64,000 nucleotides of DNA, taken from positions 930,001 through 994,000 of the forward strand of contig NZ_CP011533.1 of NCBI RefSeq assembly GCF_001704275.1. The letters are read 5' to 3'. This DNA comes from Streptomyces noursei ATCC 11455. Its GTDB lineage: Bacteria > Actinomycetota > Actinomycetes > Streptomycetales > Streptomycetaceae. Positions 7,049 to 16,210 of the stretch are shown piece after piece (positions within the stretch are counted from its first letter, which is position 1; every line of letters begins with the position of its first letter). A model generated the notes under the pieces. It worked only from the letters and a program-made list of their open reading frames with translations. It searched no databases and was not told the origin of the DNA. The position numbers and the translations under genes were made by a program.

Positions 7049-8985
7049 AGACCAGCCTGACCGAGCGCCTGCTGTTCGACACCGGCGCCATCGACCGGCT
7101 CGGCAGCGTCGACACTGGCGACACCCAGACCGACACCGGCGCCATCGAGCGGCAGCGCGGTATCACCGTGCGCTCCGCGGTCGCCCCCTTCACGGTCGGC
7201 GCGACGCAGGTCAACGTGATCGACACCCCCGGGCACTCCGACTTCGTCGCCGAGGTGGAACGCGTCCTCGGCGTCCTGGACGGCGCCGTGCTGGTGCTCT
7301 CCGCCGTCGAGGGGGTCCAGGCACACACCCGCGTCCTGATGCGGACGCTGCGCGAGATGCGGCTCCCGACCCTGCTCTTCGTCAACAAGATCGACCGGGC
7401 GGGCGCCCGCGGGGAGGCGCTGCTGGCCGACATCCGACGCAAGCTGGCACCGCACATCGTCCCGATGACGTCGGTGCGGGAACTCGGCACGCCGTCCGCC
7501 CGCGCGCTCCCGCACGCCCTCGACGACGAGCCGGAATTCCGCACCCAGGTCGCCGAAGCGCTCGCCGAGCTCGACGACGCGCTGCTCGCCCGCGTCGTGG
7601 ACGGCCCGTTCCCCTCCCCCGACGAGTTGCACGCGGCACTCGCCGCGCACACCCGACAGGGCCGGACGCACCCCGTCCACTTCGGCTCGGCGCGCAGCGG
7701 CGAAGGCATCGGAGCGCTCATCGACGGGATCACCGGCCTGCTCCGGCCGGCGCCCGTCGGCCGCAGCACGGACCCGGCCGGCGCGGCGCACCCACGGGGC
7801 ACGGTCTTCGCCGTCGAGCGCGAACCCTCCGGGAAGAAGACCGCCTATCTGCGGCTGTTCTCCGGAACGCTGACCGCGCGCCAACGGGTGGCCCTGCACC
7901 GGAACGGCCCGGACGGCAGCCGCCTGACGTACCCCGGCCAGATCACCGCGCTCCAGGTCGTCGGCCGGCCCGGCAACGGCAGCGCGGGGCGCGCCGGCGG
8001 TCAGGGCATCCGGCAGTTGACGCCCGGGACCATCGGGAAGGTGAGCGGGCTCACGGAGGTCCGGGTCGGTGACCGGCTGACCGACCCCGCCGGCCGGGAC
8101 GACGGCCCGCGCCCGCCGCACTTCCCCGCGCCCACGCTGCGGACCCTCGTCCGTCCCCGGGGCCAGGCACCGGGCGCCGCGGCCCGCCTGTACGCGGCGC
8201 TGCAGCACCTCTCCGAACAGGATCCGCTCATCCATGCCGCTCCCGGCCCCGAAGGCAGCACATCGGTCCTGCTGTACGGCGAGATCCAAAAGGAGATCCT
8301 CGCGGCGACCCTCGCCGACGACTTCGGCATCGAGGCCGTCTTCGCCCCCAGCCGGACGGTCTACCTGGAGCGCCCGGTGGGCGTCGGCGAGGCGCACCAG
8401 TCGCTCGGGCGGCGGGCGCCGAGTCCGAGCGGCTTCTGGGCCACCGTCGGGCTGCGCGTCGAGCCCGCGCCACGGAACTCCGGCGTCGCCTTCCGGTACG
8501 AAACAGAACTGGGCGCCCTTCCCCACGCCTTCCACACCGCCATCGAGGAGACCGTGCACTCCGCCCTCCGCAGCGGCCCGCGCGGCTGGGCGGTCACCGA
8601 CTGCACCGTGACCCTGACCCGCTCGGGCTTCGTGGGCCCGGTCAGCACCGCCGGCGACTTCCGGGGCCTGACACCGCAGGTGCTCGGGCAGGCCCTGGAG
8701 CGGGCCGGGACGCAGCTCTACGAGCCCTGCCACATCTTCGACGTGGACATCCCGCTCGACGCGCTGCCGGCCGTCACCTCTTGTCTCGCCGCCCTGGGGG
8801 CGGACCTGGAGGAGACCGCGGGCGGTACGACTTCGTGGCTGGTCAAGGGCGTGATCCCGGCCAGTCGGGTGCGGTCGGCGGAGCATCGGCTGCCGGGGCT
8901 GACCCGCGGCGAGGCCCTGTGGTGGTCCCGGCCCAGCGGAGACCGGCCGATCAGCCGCTCGGCCGCCGAGGCACCGGGGCGCTGA
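6994..8985 (+). CDS. OtrA/Tet(M)-type tetracycline resistance ribosomal protection protein
   Basis: A 663-residue translational GTPase related to elongation factor G. Predicted role: binding the ribosome and dislodging tetracyclines with GTP hydrolysis. GTPase motifs are intact: AHVDAGKTS at residues 13-21, RGIT at 55-58, DTPGH at 77-81 and NKID at 131-134. The remainder resembles domains II-V, including YGEIQKEIL and a C-terminal EF-G-like fold. The length matches the streptomycete OtrA type more than classical Tet(M) (about 640). No tetracycline biosynthetic genes are seen here, so this may be intrinsic or acquired resistance. The weak GAGGA site 11 bases upstream and the overlapping small frame suggest regulated translation. 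Confidence 0.9.
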   Translation: MHIQHTLNIGILAHVDAGKTSLTERLLFDTGAIDRLGSVDTGDTQTDTGAIERQRGITVRSAVAPFTVGATQVNVIDTPGHSDFVAEVERVLGVLDGAVLVLSAVEGVQAHTRVLMRTLREMRLPTLLFVNKIDRAGARGEALLADIRRKLAPHIVPMTSVRELGTPSARALPHALDDEPEFRTQVAEALAELDDALLARVVDGPFPSPDELHAALAAHTRQGRTHPVHFGSARSGEGIGALIDGITGLLRPAPVGRSTDPAGAAHPRGTVFAVEREPSGKKTAYLRLFSGTLTARQRVALHRNGPDGSRLTYPGQITALQVVGRPGNGSAGRAGGQGIRQLTPGTIGKVSGLTEVRVGDRLTDPAGRDDGPRPPHFPAPTLRTLVRPRGQAPGAAARLYAALQHLSEQDPLIHAAPGPEGSTSVLLYGEIQKEILAATLADDFGIEAVFAPSRTVYLERPVGVGEAHQSLGRRAPSPSGFWATVGLRVEPAPRNSGVAFRYETELGALPHAFHTAIEETVHSALRSGPRGWAVTDCTVTLTRSGFVGPVSTAGDFRGLTPQVLGQALERAGTQLYEPCHIFDVDIPLDALPAVTSCLAALGADLEETAGGTTSWLVKGVIPASRVRSAEHRLPGLTRGEALWWSRPSGDRPISRSAAEAPGR

Positions 8986-9071
8986 TCGTCGGCCACGGGG
9001 CACTGCCCAACGGTGGGAATACCTGCCCGGCCGCCGGCTCCGACCGACGGTCGGGCAGGAGCCGGGAAATG

Positions 9072-9107
9072 AAAAAACCCCGACGCATCGTGATGCGAAC
9101 GGGGTTT
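9072..9107. terminator. nested hairpin terminator or attenuator
   Basis: An outer 8-bp stem (9075-9082 with 9100-9107, AAACCCCG pairing with CGGGGTTT) encloses an inner 6-bp stem (CGCATC and GATGCG, 9084-9089 with 9092-9097). A-rich and T-rich flanks make it work in both directions. It ends the ribosomal protection gene, and its right edge overlaps the promoter of the HelR-like gene. Rifamycin-responsive palindromes are known in front of helR genes; I cannot confirm that this matches that consensus. Confidence 0.65.
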
Positions 9108-9136
9108 GACAACCGGGGTATTTCTCCACGTATATT
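9106..9136 (+). promoter_or_regulatory. housekeeping-type promoter of helR-like gene
   Basis: TTGACA at 9106-9111 and TATATT at 9131-9136, with a 19-base spacer. The -35 box overlaps the last two bases of the hairpin arm. It lies about 75 bases before the helR-like start. Confidence 0.55.
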
Positions 9137-9209
9137 GAGCGTTTGAATATCGCGAAGAATTCAACCCAGAGAATCTCACTGCTGCACAGCATATTCGAGC
9201 GGAGCTGAA

Positions 9210-11447
9210 TTGTCAAACGAGGAATTGCGTAGGGAGCAGGAATTCAGCGACCTGCTGCACGATCGCCTCGACGCCCTGCGATCCGGGGCACGTACGACCA
9301 TGGAACAGGCCCTGCCGCAGGCCGGGGGAACGTTCCAGGCACGCCTGGAACGGGATGTGATGGTCGCCGAACAGGCCGAGCTGCTGGCCGGTTTCGAGGC
9401 CGGGGAACACGGACTGTGCTTCGGCCGCCTGGCGTTCCGGGACGGCCGCGACCACCACATCGGCCGGATCGGCATCCGGCGCGACGACGCCGACCGCACT
9501 CCGCTGGTCATCGACTGGCGAGCCGACGTCGCCCGCCCCTTCTACCTCGCCACCGGGCACACCCCGATGGGACTGCGGCGCCGGCGCCACCTGACCTCCA
9601 AGGGCCGCCGGGTGACCGCACTGCACGACGAGATCCTGGACCTCACCGACTCCGAACGCAGCGGCCACGAAGGGGCCGACGCGGACGCCATCCTGCTGGC
9701 GTCGCTGGACGCCGCCCGCACCGGGCGGATGCACGACATCGTCCAGACCATCCAGGCCGACCAGGACCGCATCATCCGCGCCCCGCACCACGGCGTCCTC
9801 GTCGTGGAGGGCGGTCCGGGCACCGGCAAGACCGTCGTGGCCCTGCACCGGGCCGCGTATCTGCTGTACGCGCACCGCGAGCAACTCGCCCGCCGCGCAG
9901 TGCTGATCGTCGGGCCCAACCCCGCGTTCCTCGGCTACATCGGCCAGGTCCTGCCTTCGCTCGGCGAGACCGGCGTGCTGCTGGCGACGCCCGGCGAGCT
10001 GTTCCCCGGGGTGACCGCGTCCGGCACCGACACGCCGCGCGCCGCCGAGGTCAAGGGCAGCGCGACCATGGCAGGCGCCCTCGCGCGCTTCGTGGCCGAC
10101 CAGCAGCTGCTTCCCGACCCCGAGCTCGTCATCGACCACGAGGACGGCGAGCTGCGCCTGGACGCGGCAATCGCGGACGAGGCCCGCCGGCAGGCCCGGG
10201 CCACCCTGCTGCCGCACAACCTGGCGCGCCCGCACTTCGCGTTCCATGTGATCGACGCGCTCACCGCCCAACTCACCGAGCGGATCGGCGCCGACCCCTA
10301 CGGCGGCCCCAACCTCCTGGGTCCGGACGACATCGCCCAGCTGGGCAAGGCCATCGCCACCAGCGGCGAGGTGCACCGCGCCATCGAGGAACTGTGGCCG
10401 TCGCTCACCCCGCAGCAGCTGGTCGCCGACTTCCTCTCCGAGCCGGTGCATCTGCCGGACGCCGACGCCGCGGCGATCCGCCGCACCGGCGGCGACTGGA
10501 CCCCGGCGGACGTCGCGCTGCTGGACGAGGCGGCCGAACTCCTCGGCGAGGACGATTCGGCCGCCCGGGCCGCCGCCGAGGCCGAACGCCAGGAACTCAT
10601 CACCTACGCGCAGGGCGTGCTGGACCTCTCCTACGGTTCGCGCACCCAGGAGTTCGAGGACCGGGAGGACGAGGACTCGGAGGTGCTGGCCGCACACGAC
10701 CTGATCGACGCGGACCGGCTCGCCGAACGCCAGGAGGAGGCCGACCACCGCACCGCCGCCGAACGCGCCGCGGCGGACCGCACCTGGGCCTTCGGCCACA
10801 TCATCGTCGACGAGGCGCAGGAGCTCTCGCCGATGCTGTGGCGACTGCTGATGCGGCGCTGCCCGACCCGTTCCATGACGCTGGTCGGCGATCCCGCGCA
10901 GACCTCCGAACCGGGTGGCTGTGGTGCCTGGGAGACCATCCTCGCGCCGTACGTCGAGGATCGTTGGGAACACGTCCGGCTCGGCGTCAACTACCGTACG
11001 CCGACCGAGATCATGGAGGCCGCGGCGGAGATCCCGCGGACCGTCGACGCGTCCTTCGTGCCGCCGAAGTCGATCCGCTCCACCGGCGTCCCCCCGTGGG
11101 CCCGGCGCACCGACGACCTGCCGCGGGCCGTCGCGGAGGCGGTGGCCCGCGAGACGGCGGACGACGGTCAGGGCCGTCTCGCCGTGATCGCCCCGCGCGA
11201 GCGCTGCGCCGCCCTGGCGGCCGCCCTGCCGACGGCCTCCGTCGGCCCCACGCCCGACCTGACCAGCCCGGTGGTGATCCTGCACCCGCGCCAGGCCAAG
11301 GGGCTGGAGTTCGACTCCGTTCTGGTCGTGGAGCCGGCGGAGTTCGGGACGAGCGATCTCTATGTCGCGCTCACCCGGGCGACCCAGCGGCTGGGTGTGC
11401 TCCACACGCAGACGCTGCCGCGCGGGCTGACCGCGCTGGCGGACTGA
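9210..11447 (+). CDS. helR: HelR-type RNA polymerase-protecting helicase-like protein
   Basis: A 745-residue superfamily 1 (UvrD/HelD-like) protein. Walker A GGPGTGKT is at residues 201-208 and Walker B VDEAQ near 533. Later motifs NYRTPTEIM, RQAKGLEFD and YVALTRATQRL are helicase motifs IV-VI. An acidic stretch EFEDREDEDSEVL near residue 480 resembles the primary-channel loop by which HelR enters RNA polymerase and displaces rifamycins. The N-terminal coiled coil (LRREQEFSDLLHDRL) fits the HelD/HelR secondary-channel arm. Related actinobacterial HelR proteins give rifamycin tolerance. A HelD without an antibiotic role is the main alternative. The start used is a TTG at 9210. Confidence 0.82.
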   Translation: MSNEELRREQEFSDLLHDRLDALRSGARTTMEQALPQAGGTFQARLERDVMVAEQAELLAGFEAGEHGLCFGRLAFRDGRDHHIGRIGIRRDDADRTPLVIDWRADVARPFYLATGHTPMGLRRRRHLTSKGRRVTALHDEILDLTDSERSGHEGADADAILLASLDAARTGRMHDIVQTIQADQDRIIRAPHHGVLVVEGGPGTGKTVVALHRAAYLLYAHREQLARRAVLIVGPNPAFLGYIGQVLPSLGETGVLLATPGELFPGVTASGTDTPRAAEVKGSATMAGALARFVADQQLLPDPELVIDHEDGELRLDAAIADEARRQARATLLPHNLARPHFAFHVIDALTAQLTERIGADPYGGPNLLGPDDIAQLGKAIATSGEVHRAIEELWPSLTPQQLVADFLSEPVHLPDADAAAIRRTGGDWTPADVALLDEAAELLGEDDSAARAAAEAERQELITYAQGVLDLSYGSRTQEFEDREDEDSEVLAAHDLIDADRLAERQEEADHRTAAERAAADRTWAFGHIIVDEAQELSPMLWRLLMRRCPTRSMTLVGDPAQTSEPGGCGAWETILAPYVEDRWEHVRLGVNYRTPTEIMEAAAEIPRTVDASFVPPKSIRSTGVPPWARRTDDLPRAVAEAVARETADDGQGRLAVIAPRERCAALAAALPTASVGPTPDLTSPVVILHPRQAKGLEFDSVLVVEPAEFGTSDLYVALTRATQRLGVLHTQTLPRGLTALAD

Positions 11448-11472
11448 CCGGCAGCGGCGCGGACAGCCGCGC

Positions 11473-11507
11473 GGGCCCTCGTCGTACGGGTGGCACGACG
11501 AGGGCCC
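11473..11507. terminator. bidirectional hairpin terminator
   Basis: Perfect 13-bp stem (11473-11485 with 11495-11507) and a 9-base loop, placed between the convergent helR-like and ALF-repeat protein genes. Confidence 0.75.
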
Positions 11508-11516
11508 GACGGTGTG

Positions 11517-12488
11517 TCAGTGACCTGCGGAGGTGCGGCGGCGTGCGGCGACCACCAGCCCGGCGCCGGCGGTGAGGGCGAGCGCCGAGCCGCCGAGCGC
11601 CCACGGGGTGGCCGGGCCGACTCCGGTGGCGGCCAGTCGGCGGTCGCCGGCCGAGGGGGCGGAGCCGGTGCCGAGCGAGGACGCGACCGCGGGCCGGACG
11701 CCGCCGGTGCTGTCGCCGCCGGTGCCGCCGGTGCCGCTGCCGGGCTTGGCGGTGGTGGCCGTCCCGTCGCCGCGCTCGCCGTCCTCGCCACCGTTACCGG
11801 TGGTGGGGGTCGGCTTCTTCTTGGCCGCTTCCTCCTCGGCCTTGCGCTTGGCCTCTGCCGCGGCGTTCGCCTCGTCCTTGGCGCGGGCTTCGTACTGGCC
11901 GACGTCGAGGAAGCGGCGGATGTCCTCCATCGTGCCGTCCAACGCCTTGCCGGCCGCCGCCCGCACCTCGGGGCCGGAGTTGAGGAGCTGCGCGACACGT
12001 ACGCGGTCGTCGTCGTCCCGGGCCGCGCGCCAACCGGACTCCAGGAAACGCACGCGGTCTTCGGGGGTGCCGTTCATCGCGTCCTGTGCCGCTTCGTCGA
12101 CGCCCCGGCCGATGTTCTTGTCCGCGAGGATCTTCAGGATGGCGACGCGGTTGTCCTCGTCGCGTGCGGCGTACTGGCCGACGTCGAGGAAGTGCCGCAT
12201 GGCCTCCGGTCCGCCGTCGAGCGCCCGCTGGGCCTCCCGCTCCAGTCCCTTGCCGATGTTCTTGTCCGCGAGCATCCGCAGGATCGCCATCCGGTCCCGC
12301 TCGGCAGTGGCCGCATCGCCCTCCCCTGCCGACTCCGCCGGCTTCGTATCCGGCGTGGCGTCCGGGGCCGAGTGGGCCTGCGACGCGCCACGGTCGGCGG
12401 CCATCGCCGGCGAGGAGAACAACACGGCCGGGGCTATCGCCGCAGCGGCGACCACGGCGGAAACGCGGGCCAACTTCACGCAGTACAC
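11517..12488 (-). CDS. ALF-repeat cell-surface protein with LAxTG sorting signal
   Basis: A 323-residue exported protein. A signal peptide (ARVSAVVAAAAIAPAVLF) is followed by three ALF-type repeats between about residues 64 and 205. These share cores such as RMAILRMLADKNIGKGL, FLDVGQYAARDEDN and FLESGWRAARDDDD. Next come an Ala/Lys/Glu-rich coiled-coil linker and a Gly/Thr-rich region. The C-terminus has LAATG at 285-289, a hydrophobic helix and an RRR tail, which is a class E sortase signal for attachment to the peptidoglycan. The ligand of ALF repeats is not known. The GTG start was chosen because the signal peptide begins there. Confidence 0.85.
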   Translation of the reverse strand: MYCVKLARVSAVVAAAAIAPAVLFSSPAMAADRGASQAHSAPDATPDTKPAESAGEGDAATAERDRMAILRMLADKNIGKGLEREAQRALDGGPEAMRHFLDVGQYAARDEDNRVAILKILADKNIGRGVDEAAQDAMNGTPEDRVRFLESGWRAARDDDDRVRVAQLLNSGPEVRAAAGKALDGTMEDIRRFLDVGQYEARAKDEANAAAEAKRKAEEEAAKKKPTPTTGNGGEDGERGDGTATTAKPGSGTGGTGGDSTGGVRPAVASSLGTGSAPSAGDRRLAATGVGPATPWALGGSALALTAGAGLVVAARRRTSAGH

Positions 12489-12633
12489 CTGCTTCGCTAA
12501 GAACTACCCAAAAACTGTCATCGACAGGGTAAAGCAGACGTAAGGTGATGTGATCAGCCGGGTGGTCCCGTGGTGCGGCAGCCGTCCCGCCCCGGACGCC
12601 CTCACATTCGGACAGGCCATGGAGGAGAAAAGG

Positions 12634-13044
12634 ATGACCCCTCACCACCGCCGCACCCTCCACTGCGCGCTCATCGGCGCCGTAGCAGTCACCTCGCTGG
12701 GGGTCACCGCTGGGCCGGCTTCGGCCAAGTCCTCGCTCTCCTTCACCGCCGGCCCCCGCTCGGTCGGCCTGGGCGGCCTCGTCCGCGCCGCCGCCAAGGC
12801 GAGCGACGACAACGCCACGTTCAACAAGGTCTGCGTACAGCAGCGCTGGTCGGCCACCGCCTGGCACAACGTCGCGTGCTCCAAGCCCGCGCGGCACGCC
12901 GGAGGCGCCGTCAACGCCACCCTGCGCGTGAAGCAGCGCGGCCATCTCCAGCTGCGCGCGGCCCTCTTCGAAGGCCGCTCCGCCCAGGACCAGCACCCCA
13001 GGACCCGCTCGACCTCCCGCCCGATCACCGTCACGGTCCACTGA
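12634..13044 (+). CDS. small secreted protein of unknown function
   Basis: A 136-residue exported protein. The ATG at 12634 follows GGAGAAAAGG. The signal peptide reads TLHCALIGAVAVTSLGVTAG with an ASA cleavage site near residue 31. The mature part has two cysteines (KVCVQQRW and NVACSK) and beta-strand-like ends (RPITVTVH), so it may be a small immunoglobulin-like domain. No enzyme motif is seen. It is divergent from the ALF-repeat protein gene; the 145-base gap between them probably carries both promoters. Confidence 0.7.
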   Translation: MTPHHRRTLHCALIGAVAVTSLGVTAGPASAKSSLSFTAGPRSVGLGGLVRAAAKASDDNATFNKVCVQQRWSATAWHNVACSKPARHAGGAVNATLRVKQRGHLQLRAALFEGRSAQDQHPRTRSTSRPITVTVH

Positions 13045-13305
13045 GGCGCCGCCCGGCGGTCCGCCTCAAGCCGCCGAGGGCGGGGAGTTGGGGCAGACCG
13101 GTGTCGCGCGGGACCACGAGCCGGGTTTCCCGGGTGCCCACCCTCGTCATTCCGGCCAGGTTTGCAGGCGATCCGCGACACGTTCCCCGACGGGGACGGC
13201 ACCGGCCGACATCATGCACCCACCGCCCCAGTCACGTGCACGGCACACCCCACCGAACCGAACAGTAGTTCGCTTCGGTGTATCGGGGCGTGCAATGATC
13301 GCGGT

Positions 13306-14004
13306 ATGTCGGTTTCTGTGCGGGTTTTTCGGGAGCGTGGGGCGGTGCCCGACCTCTGGTGCGACGACCGGACGTTCGCGGTGGTGGTGGCGCGCGAGGC
13401 CGGGACGGCCGTCGGGTCGTTCGCGGTGCTCGACCTGGGGGCGGCGGACCCCGGCCTCCGCTTCGTGGGAGTCGTGGCGGGCCCGGGGGACGTCCGGGTG
13501 CCGCTGGTGGAGGCGGCGGTGCCGGTGGTGCGGGACGCCGGGGGTCGGACGCTTCGATGGGTCGAGGAGACGGGCGAGCTGTCCCTGTCCGCTGCCGCCG
13601 CCCTGGAGCAGTTGGGGGCGGTCGCCGGGGACGAGGTCCATCGCTGGTGGCGCAGGGAGTTGGCGGCGGAACCGGCCGCCACGCCCGGCGACCGGGGCCC
13701 CGGGTCACCGACTGCGGAGGGCGCCCCCTTCCGGGTCGGGGTGGGCGATGCCTGGTGCGACGTCGAGGCGGACGACGGCCGGGCGGTGCTGGTGCACGAG
13801 CGGCAGGAGGAAGGGACGGCCGCATCGCTCGCGGCGCTCGTGTCGTTGGCGGTGCGCCGGGTGACGGCGGAAGCCCCGGGCATCCCGGCGGTCGAGACAT
13901 GTGTGGCGCCTGGGGACGAGGTCTTCGAGGCGGCCCTGGTCTCGCTCGGCTTCGCGCCGACGACCCGGCGGGCGGTCGAATACCGCCTGGCGTTGGATGC
14001 CTGA
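13306..14004 (+). CDS. hypothetical protein, possibly GNAT-related
   Basis: A 232-residue soluble protein that I cannot assign with certainty. The C-terminal part (ETCVAPGDEVFEAALVSLGF, then RAVEYRLAL) resembles the end of a GNAT acetyltransferase fold, and the middle has a helix AALVSLAVRRV. A clear pyrophosphate-binding loop of the GNAT family is absent, so it may be a degenerate domain. No ribosome binding site precedes the ATG at 13306; a leaderless transcript is possible because an AATGAT-like -10 lies about 10 bases upstream. Confidence 0.6.
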   Translation: MSVSVRVFRERGAVPDLWCDDRTFAVVVAREAGTAVGSFAVLDLGAADPGLRFVGVVAGPGDVRVPLVEAAVPVVRDAGGRTLRWVEETGELSLSAAAALEQLGAVAGDEVHRWWRRELAAEPAATPGDRGPGSPTAEGAPFRVGVGDAWCDVEADDGRAVLVHERQEEGTAASLAALVSLAVRRVTAEAPGIPAVETCVAPGDEVFEAALVSLGFAPTTRRAVEYRLALDA

Positions 14005-14199
14005 GCGACGCAGGGTGCCTGACGAGCGACGGTCGGCCGGGGCGTTCCCCGCCGGTGAGGACGGACAGACCGGCACGGGCCCGATGCGATGTCCGGCTAC
14101 TGGGTACCGATGATCGAATATCGGGTAGCAGTTACCCGGTGCTCGGGACGGTCCCGTTGCGCCGGCCTCGGCAGAGGCCAGTCAGATGAGGGGATGGCG

Positions 14200-15000
14200 A
14201 TGTCCGACTCGACCTTGGGCAACCACACCGTTCGGTCCGAACTCTCCATTGGTGGGCGCCGGTTGTCGTACCTCGACTTCGGCGGGGACGGCCGTCCCTT
14301 GGTCGCGCTGCACGGCCACATATCCGAGGGCGTCATGTTCACCCGCCTCGCCGGGGCACTGGGTCCCGAGTGGCGGCTGATCGCCCCTGACCAGCGCGGC
14401 CAGGGCGAGTCCGAACGCGCCGACGACTACACCCGCGAGGGATATCTGGCCGACGTCCGAGCCCTCCTGGACCATCTGGCGCTGGACCGGGTGGTGCTGC
14501 TCGGCCACTCCATGGGCGCCGTCAACGCCTACCAGTTCACGGCCCGCCACCCCGAGCGCGTCAGCGCGCTGATCAACGTCGAAGGGCCGGTGGAGCTCGA
14601 ACTGGACGGTCCCAACCCGCTCGCGTTCCTGCTCGACCTGCCCCGCCGGGCGGCCACCCGCGAGGAACTCGCCGCGGGTCTGGGCCCGGCCGGCTCCCAG
14701 TTCTCCGACCGGCTGCGGCAGAGCCCGGACGGCAGTTGGCGGCTGCCGTTCCACCCCGACGACATGTTCCGGTCCGAGGAGGAGGTGCACGGCGACTACT
14801 GGGACGACTGGACGTCCAGCAGCTGCCCCGCCCTGCTGATCCACGGCACCAAGGGGTATGTGCCGCCCGCCGAGGTCCGCGGAATGGTCGACCGCCGCCC
14901 CGGCACCGTGGCGGTCCAGCTGGACGGCGACCATCTGCTGCCCACCGGTGTCCCGGAAGCTTTCGCCGCCGCGGTCCGGGACTTCCTGGCCACGCTGTAG
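14200..15000 (+). CDS. alpha/beta fold hydrolase
   Basis: A 266-residue alpha/beta hydrolase. The oxyanion region ALHGHISEG is near residue 30. The nucleophile elbow GHSMG is at about 102-106, and the catalytic His is in GDHLLP near 245. The text APDQRGQGESERADDYTREG is typical of the haloalkane dehalogenase/epoxide hydrolase-like branch. The substrate is unknown. The ATG at 14200 has GAGGGG six bases upstream and is preferred to the ATG at 14194, which lies too close to that site. It is monocistronic, followed by an inverted repeat. Confidence 0.85.
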   Translation: MSDSTLGNHTVRSELSIGGRRLSYLDFGGDGRPLVALHGHISEGVMFTRLAGALGPEWRLIAPDQRGQGESERADDYTREGYLADVRALLDHLALDRVVLLGHSMGAVNAYQFTARHPERVSALINVEGPVELELDGPNPLAFLLDLPRRAATREELAAGLGPAGSQFSDRLRQSPDGSWRLPFHPDDMFRSEEEVHGDYWDDWTSSSCPALLIHGTKGYVPPAEVRGMVDRRPGTVAVQLDGDHLLPTGVPEAFAAAVRDFLATL

Positions 15001-15011
15001 CGCCGGAGATG

Positions 15012-15081
15012 GGGGCGGCGGGCGCCTTGCCCGAGGGGTGAGGCATCCCGCGCGGACGGGCGCCGCACCGCCCGCCGCCCC
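15012..15081 (+). terminator. long GC hairpin after hydrolase gene
   Basis: Perfect 13-bp arms at 15012-15024 and 15069-15081 separated by 44 bases. It starts 12 bases after the hydrolase stop, so a terminator role is likely, although the loop is long. Confidence 0.45.
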
Positions 15082-15223
15082 TGCCGTACGCGCCGCCCCA
15101 CCGCATTTCCCGGGATCGCCGGCCCGCGTGACCCAGACTGACCCCGGACGCCCGCGCGGTACCGCCCCGGTACCGCCGCACAGGCACCCGCGGAACCAGG
15201 ACCGGGTCGCGACGGAGGAACGT

Positions 15224-16081
15224 ATGGCGGAGGAGGACGGCGACGCACCGGCTCCGGTGCCCGGAACGGGCGACGACCGGCGGCGGTTGCGCTACGAACT
15301 GCTGAGCTGCGCGCTGCACGGTCACCACCTCGAAGGCGTGGGCGCGGAACGGGTGCGGCCGACCGACGGCCTGCTGGTCCGCGAGGACCCGGAGGGACTG
15401 CGCTGGCACCGGTGCCTGCGGTGCGATGCCTGGGTTCCGGTGACACCCCGACCACAGCCCGACCGTCCGCACCCACCCGACCGGGACGAGATCGCCCTCC
15501 CGCTGCGCGGCAAGCCCCTGCGCGACCGCTATGTCCTGCGGCTGATCGCGCTGGACCGGCTGCTGCACTTCGTGGTGCTCGGGGCGTTGGCCACCGGCAT
15601 CCTGGTCTTCGCAGACAAGCGCGCGAGCCTCCAGGCACCGTTCTACCGGTTCATGGACCTGCTGCAGAACGGCGTGGGCGGGGCCGGGGGCGTCTCCGAC
15701 CGCGGGCTGCTCGGCGAGGTGGCCAAGGCGTTCGCGGTGCGCTCGTCGACGTTGTGGCTGATCGGTCTGGTGATCGCCGCCTATGCGCTGTTGGAGGGTG
15801 TCGAGGCGGTCGGACTGTGGTTCGGCAGACGGTGGGCGGAGTACCTCACGTTCGTCGCCACCACCGTCCTGCTGGCCCCCGAGGTCTACGAGCTGCTCTC
15901 CCGGGTGACCGTCACCAAGGTCCTCACCCTGCTCGTCAACCTCGCGGTGGTGATCTACCTGCTCTTCGCCAAGCGGCTGTTCGGCGTGCGCGGCGGCGGC
16001 CGTGCCGAGGCCGCCGAGCGCGCACGGGACGTCAGTTGGGAAGCACTGGAGCGGGTGCCGCCCGCCCGGACCGCCGACTGA
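15224..16081 (+). CDS. DUF2127 domain membrane protein
   Basis: A 285-residue membrane protein. A hydrophilic N-terminus of about 95 residues contains a C-x2-C pair (HRCLRCDAW) and another cysteine-histidine segment (SCALHGHHLEG) that could form a small metal site. Four membrane helices follow: LLHFVVLGALATGILVF, STLWLIGLVIAAYALLEGVE, a YLTFVATTVLLAPEVYELL segment, and VLTLLVNLAVVIYLLFAKRL. The helix order and the LLEGVEAVGLWFGRRWAEYL text match DUF2127. The function is unknown. GGAGGAAC precedes the ATG at 15224. Confidence 0.82.
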   Translation: MAEEDGDAPAPVPGTGDDRRRLRYELLSCALHGHHLEGVGAERVRPTDGLLVREDPEGLRWHRCLRCDAWVPVTPRPQPDRPHPPDRDEIALPLRGKPLRDRYVLRLIALDRLLHFVVLGALATGILVFADKRASLQAPFYRFMDLLQNGVGGAGGVSDRGLLGEVAKAFAVRSSTLWLIGLVIAAYALLEGVEAVGLWFGRRWAEYLTFVATTVLLAPEVYELLSRVTVTKVLTLLVNLAVVIYLLFAKRLFGVRGGGRAEAAERARDVSWEALERVPPARTAD

Positions 16082-16163
16082 ACGCCACCGGCGCCGGCGT
16101 CTCGGTGCCCTCGTCGACCGCCGGCCTCCCGGCCGCGGTGAGCCGGCTGATCACGCCGAACGT

Positions 16164-16194
16164 GAGGGGGAGACCGATCGCCGGCCTCCCCCTC
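16164..16194. terminator. bidirectional hairpin terminator
   Basis: GAGGGGGAG at 16164-16172 pairs perfectly with CTCCCCCTC at 16186-16194. It lies between the convergent DUF2127 and alkaline phosphatase genes. Confidence 0.6.
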
Positions 16195-16210
16195 CGCGCC
16201 TGGTGCACCC

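Noticed and set aside
9213..11405. A 730-codon open frame antisense to the helR-like gene
   Set aside because: High-GC bias leaves long stop-free antisense frames; its composition is not protein-like and the sense frame has all the helicase motifs.
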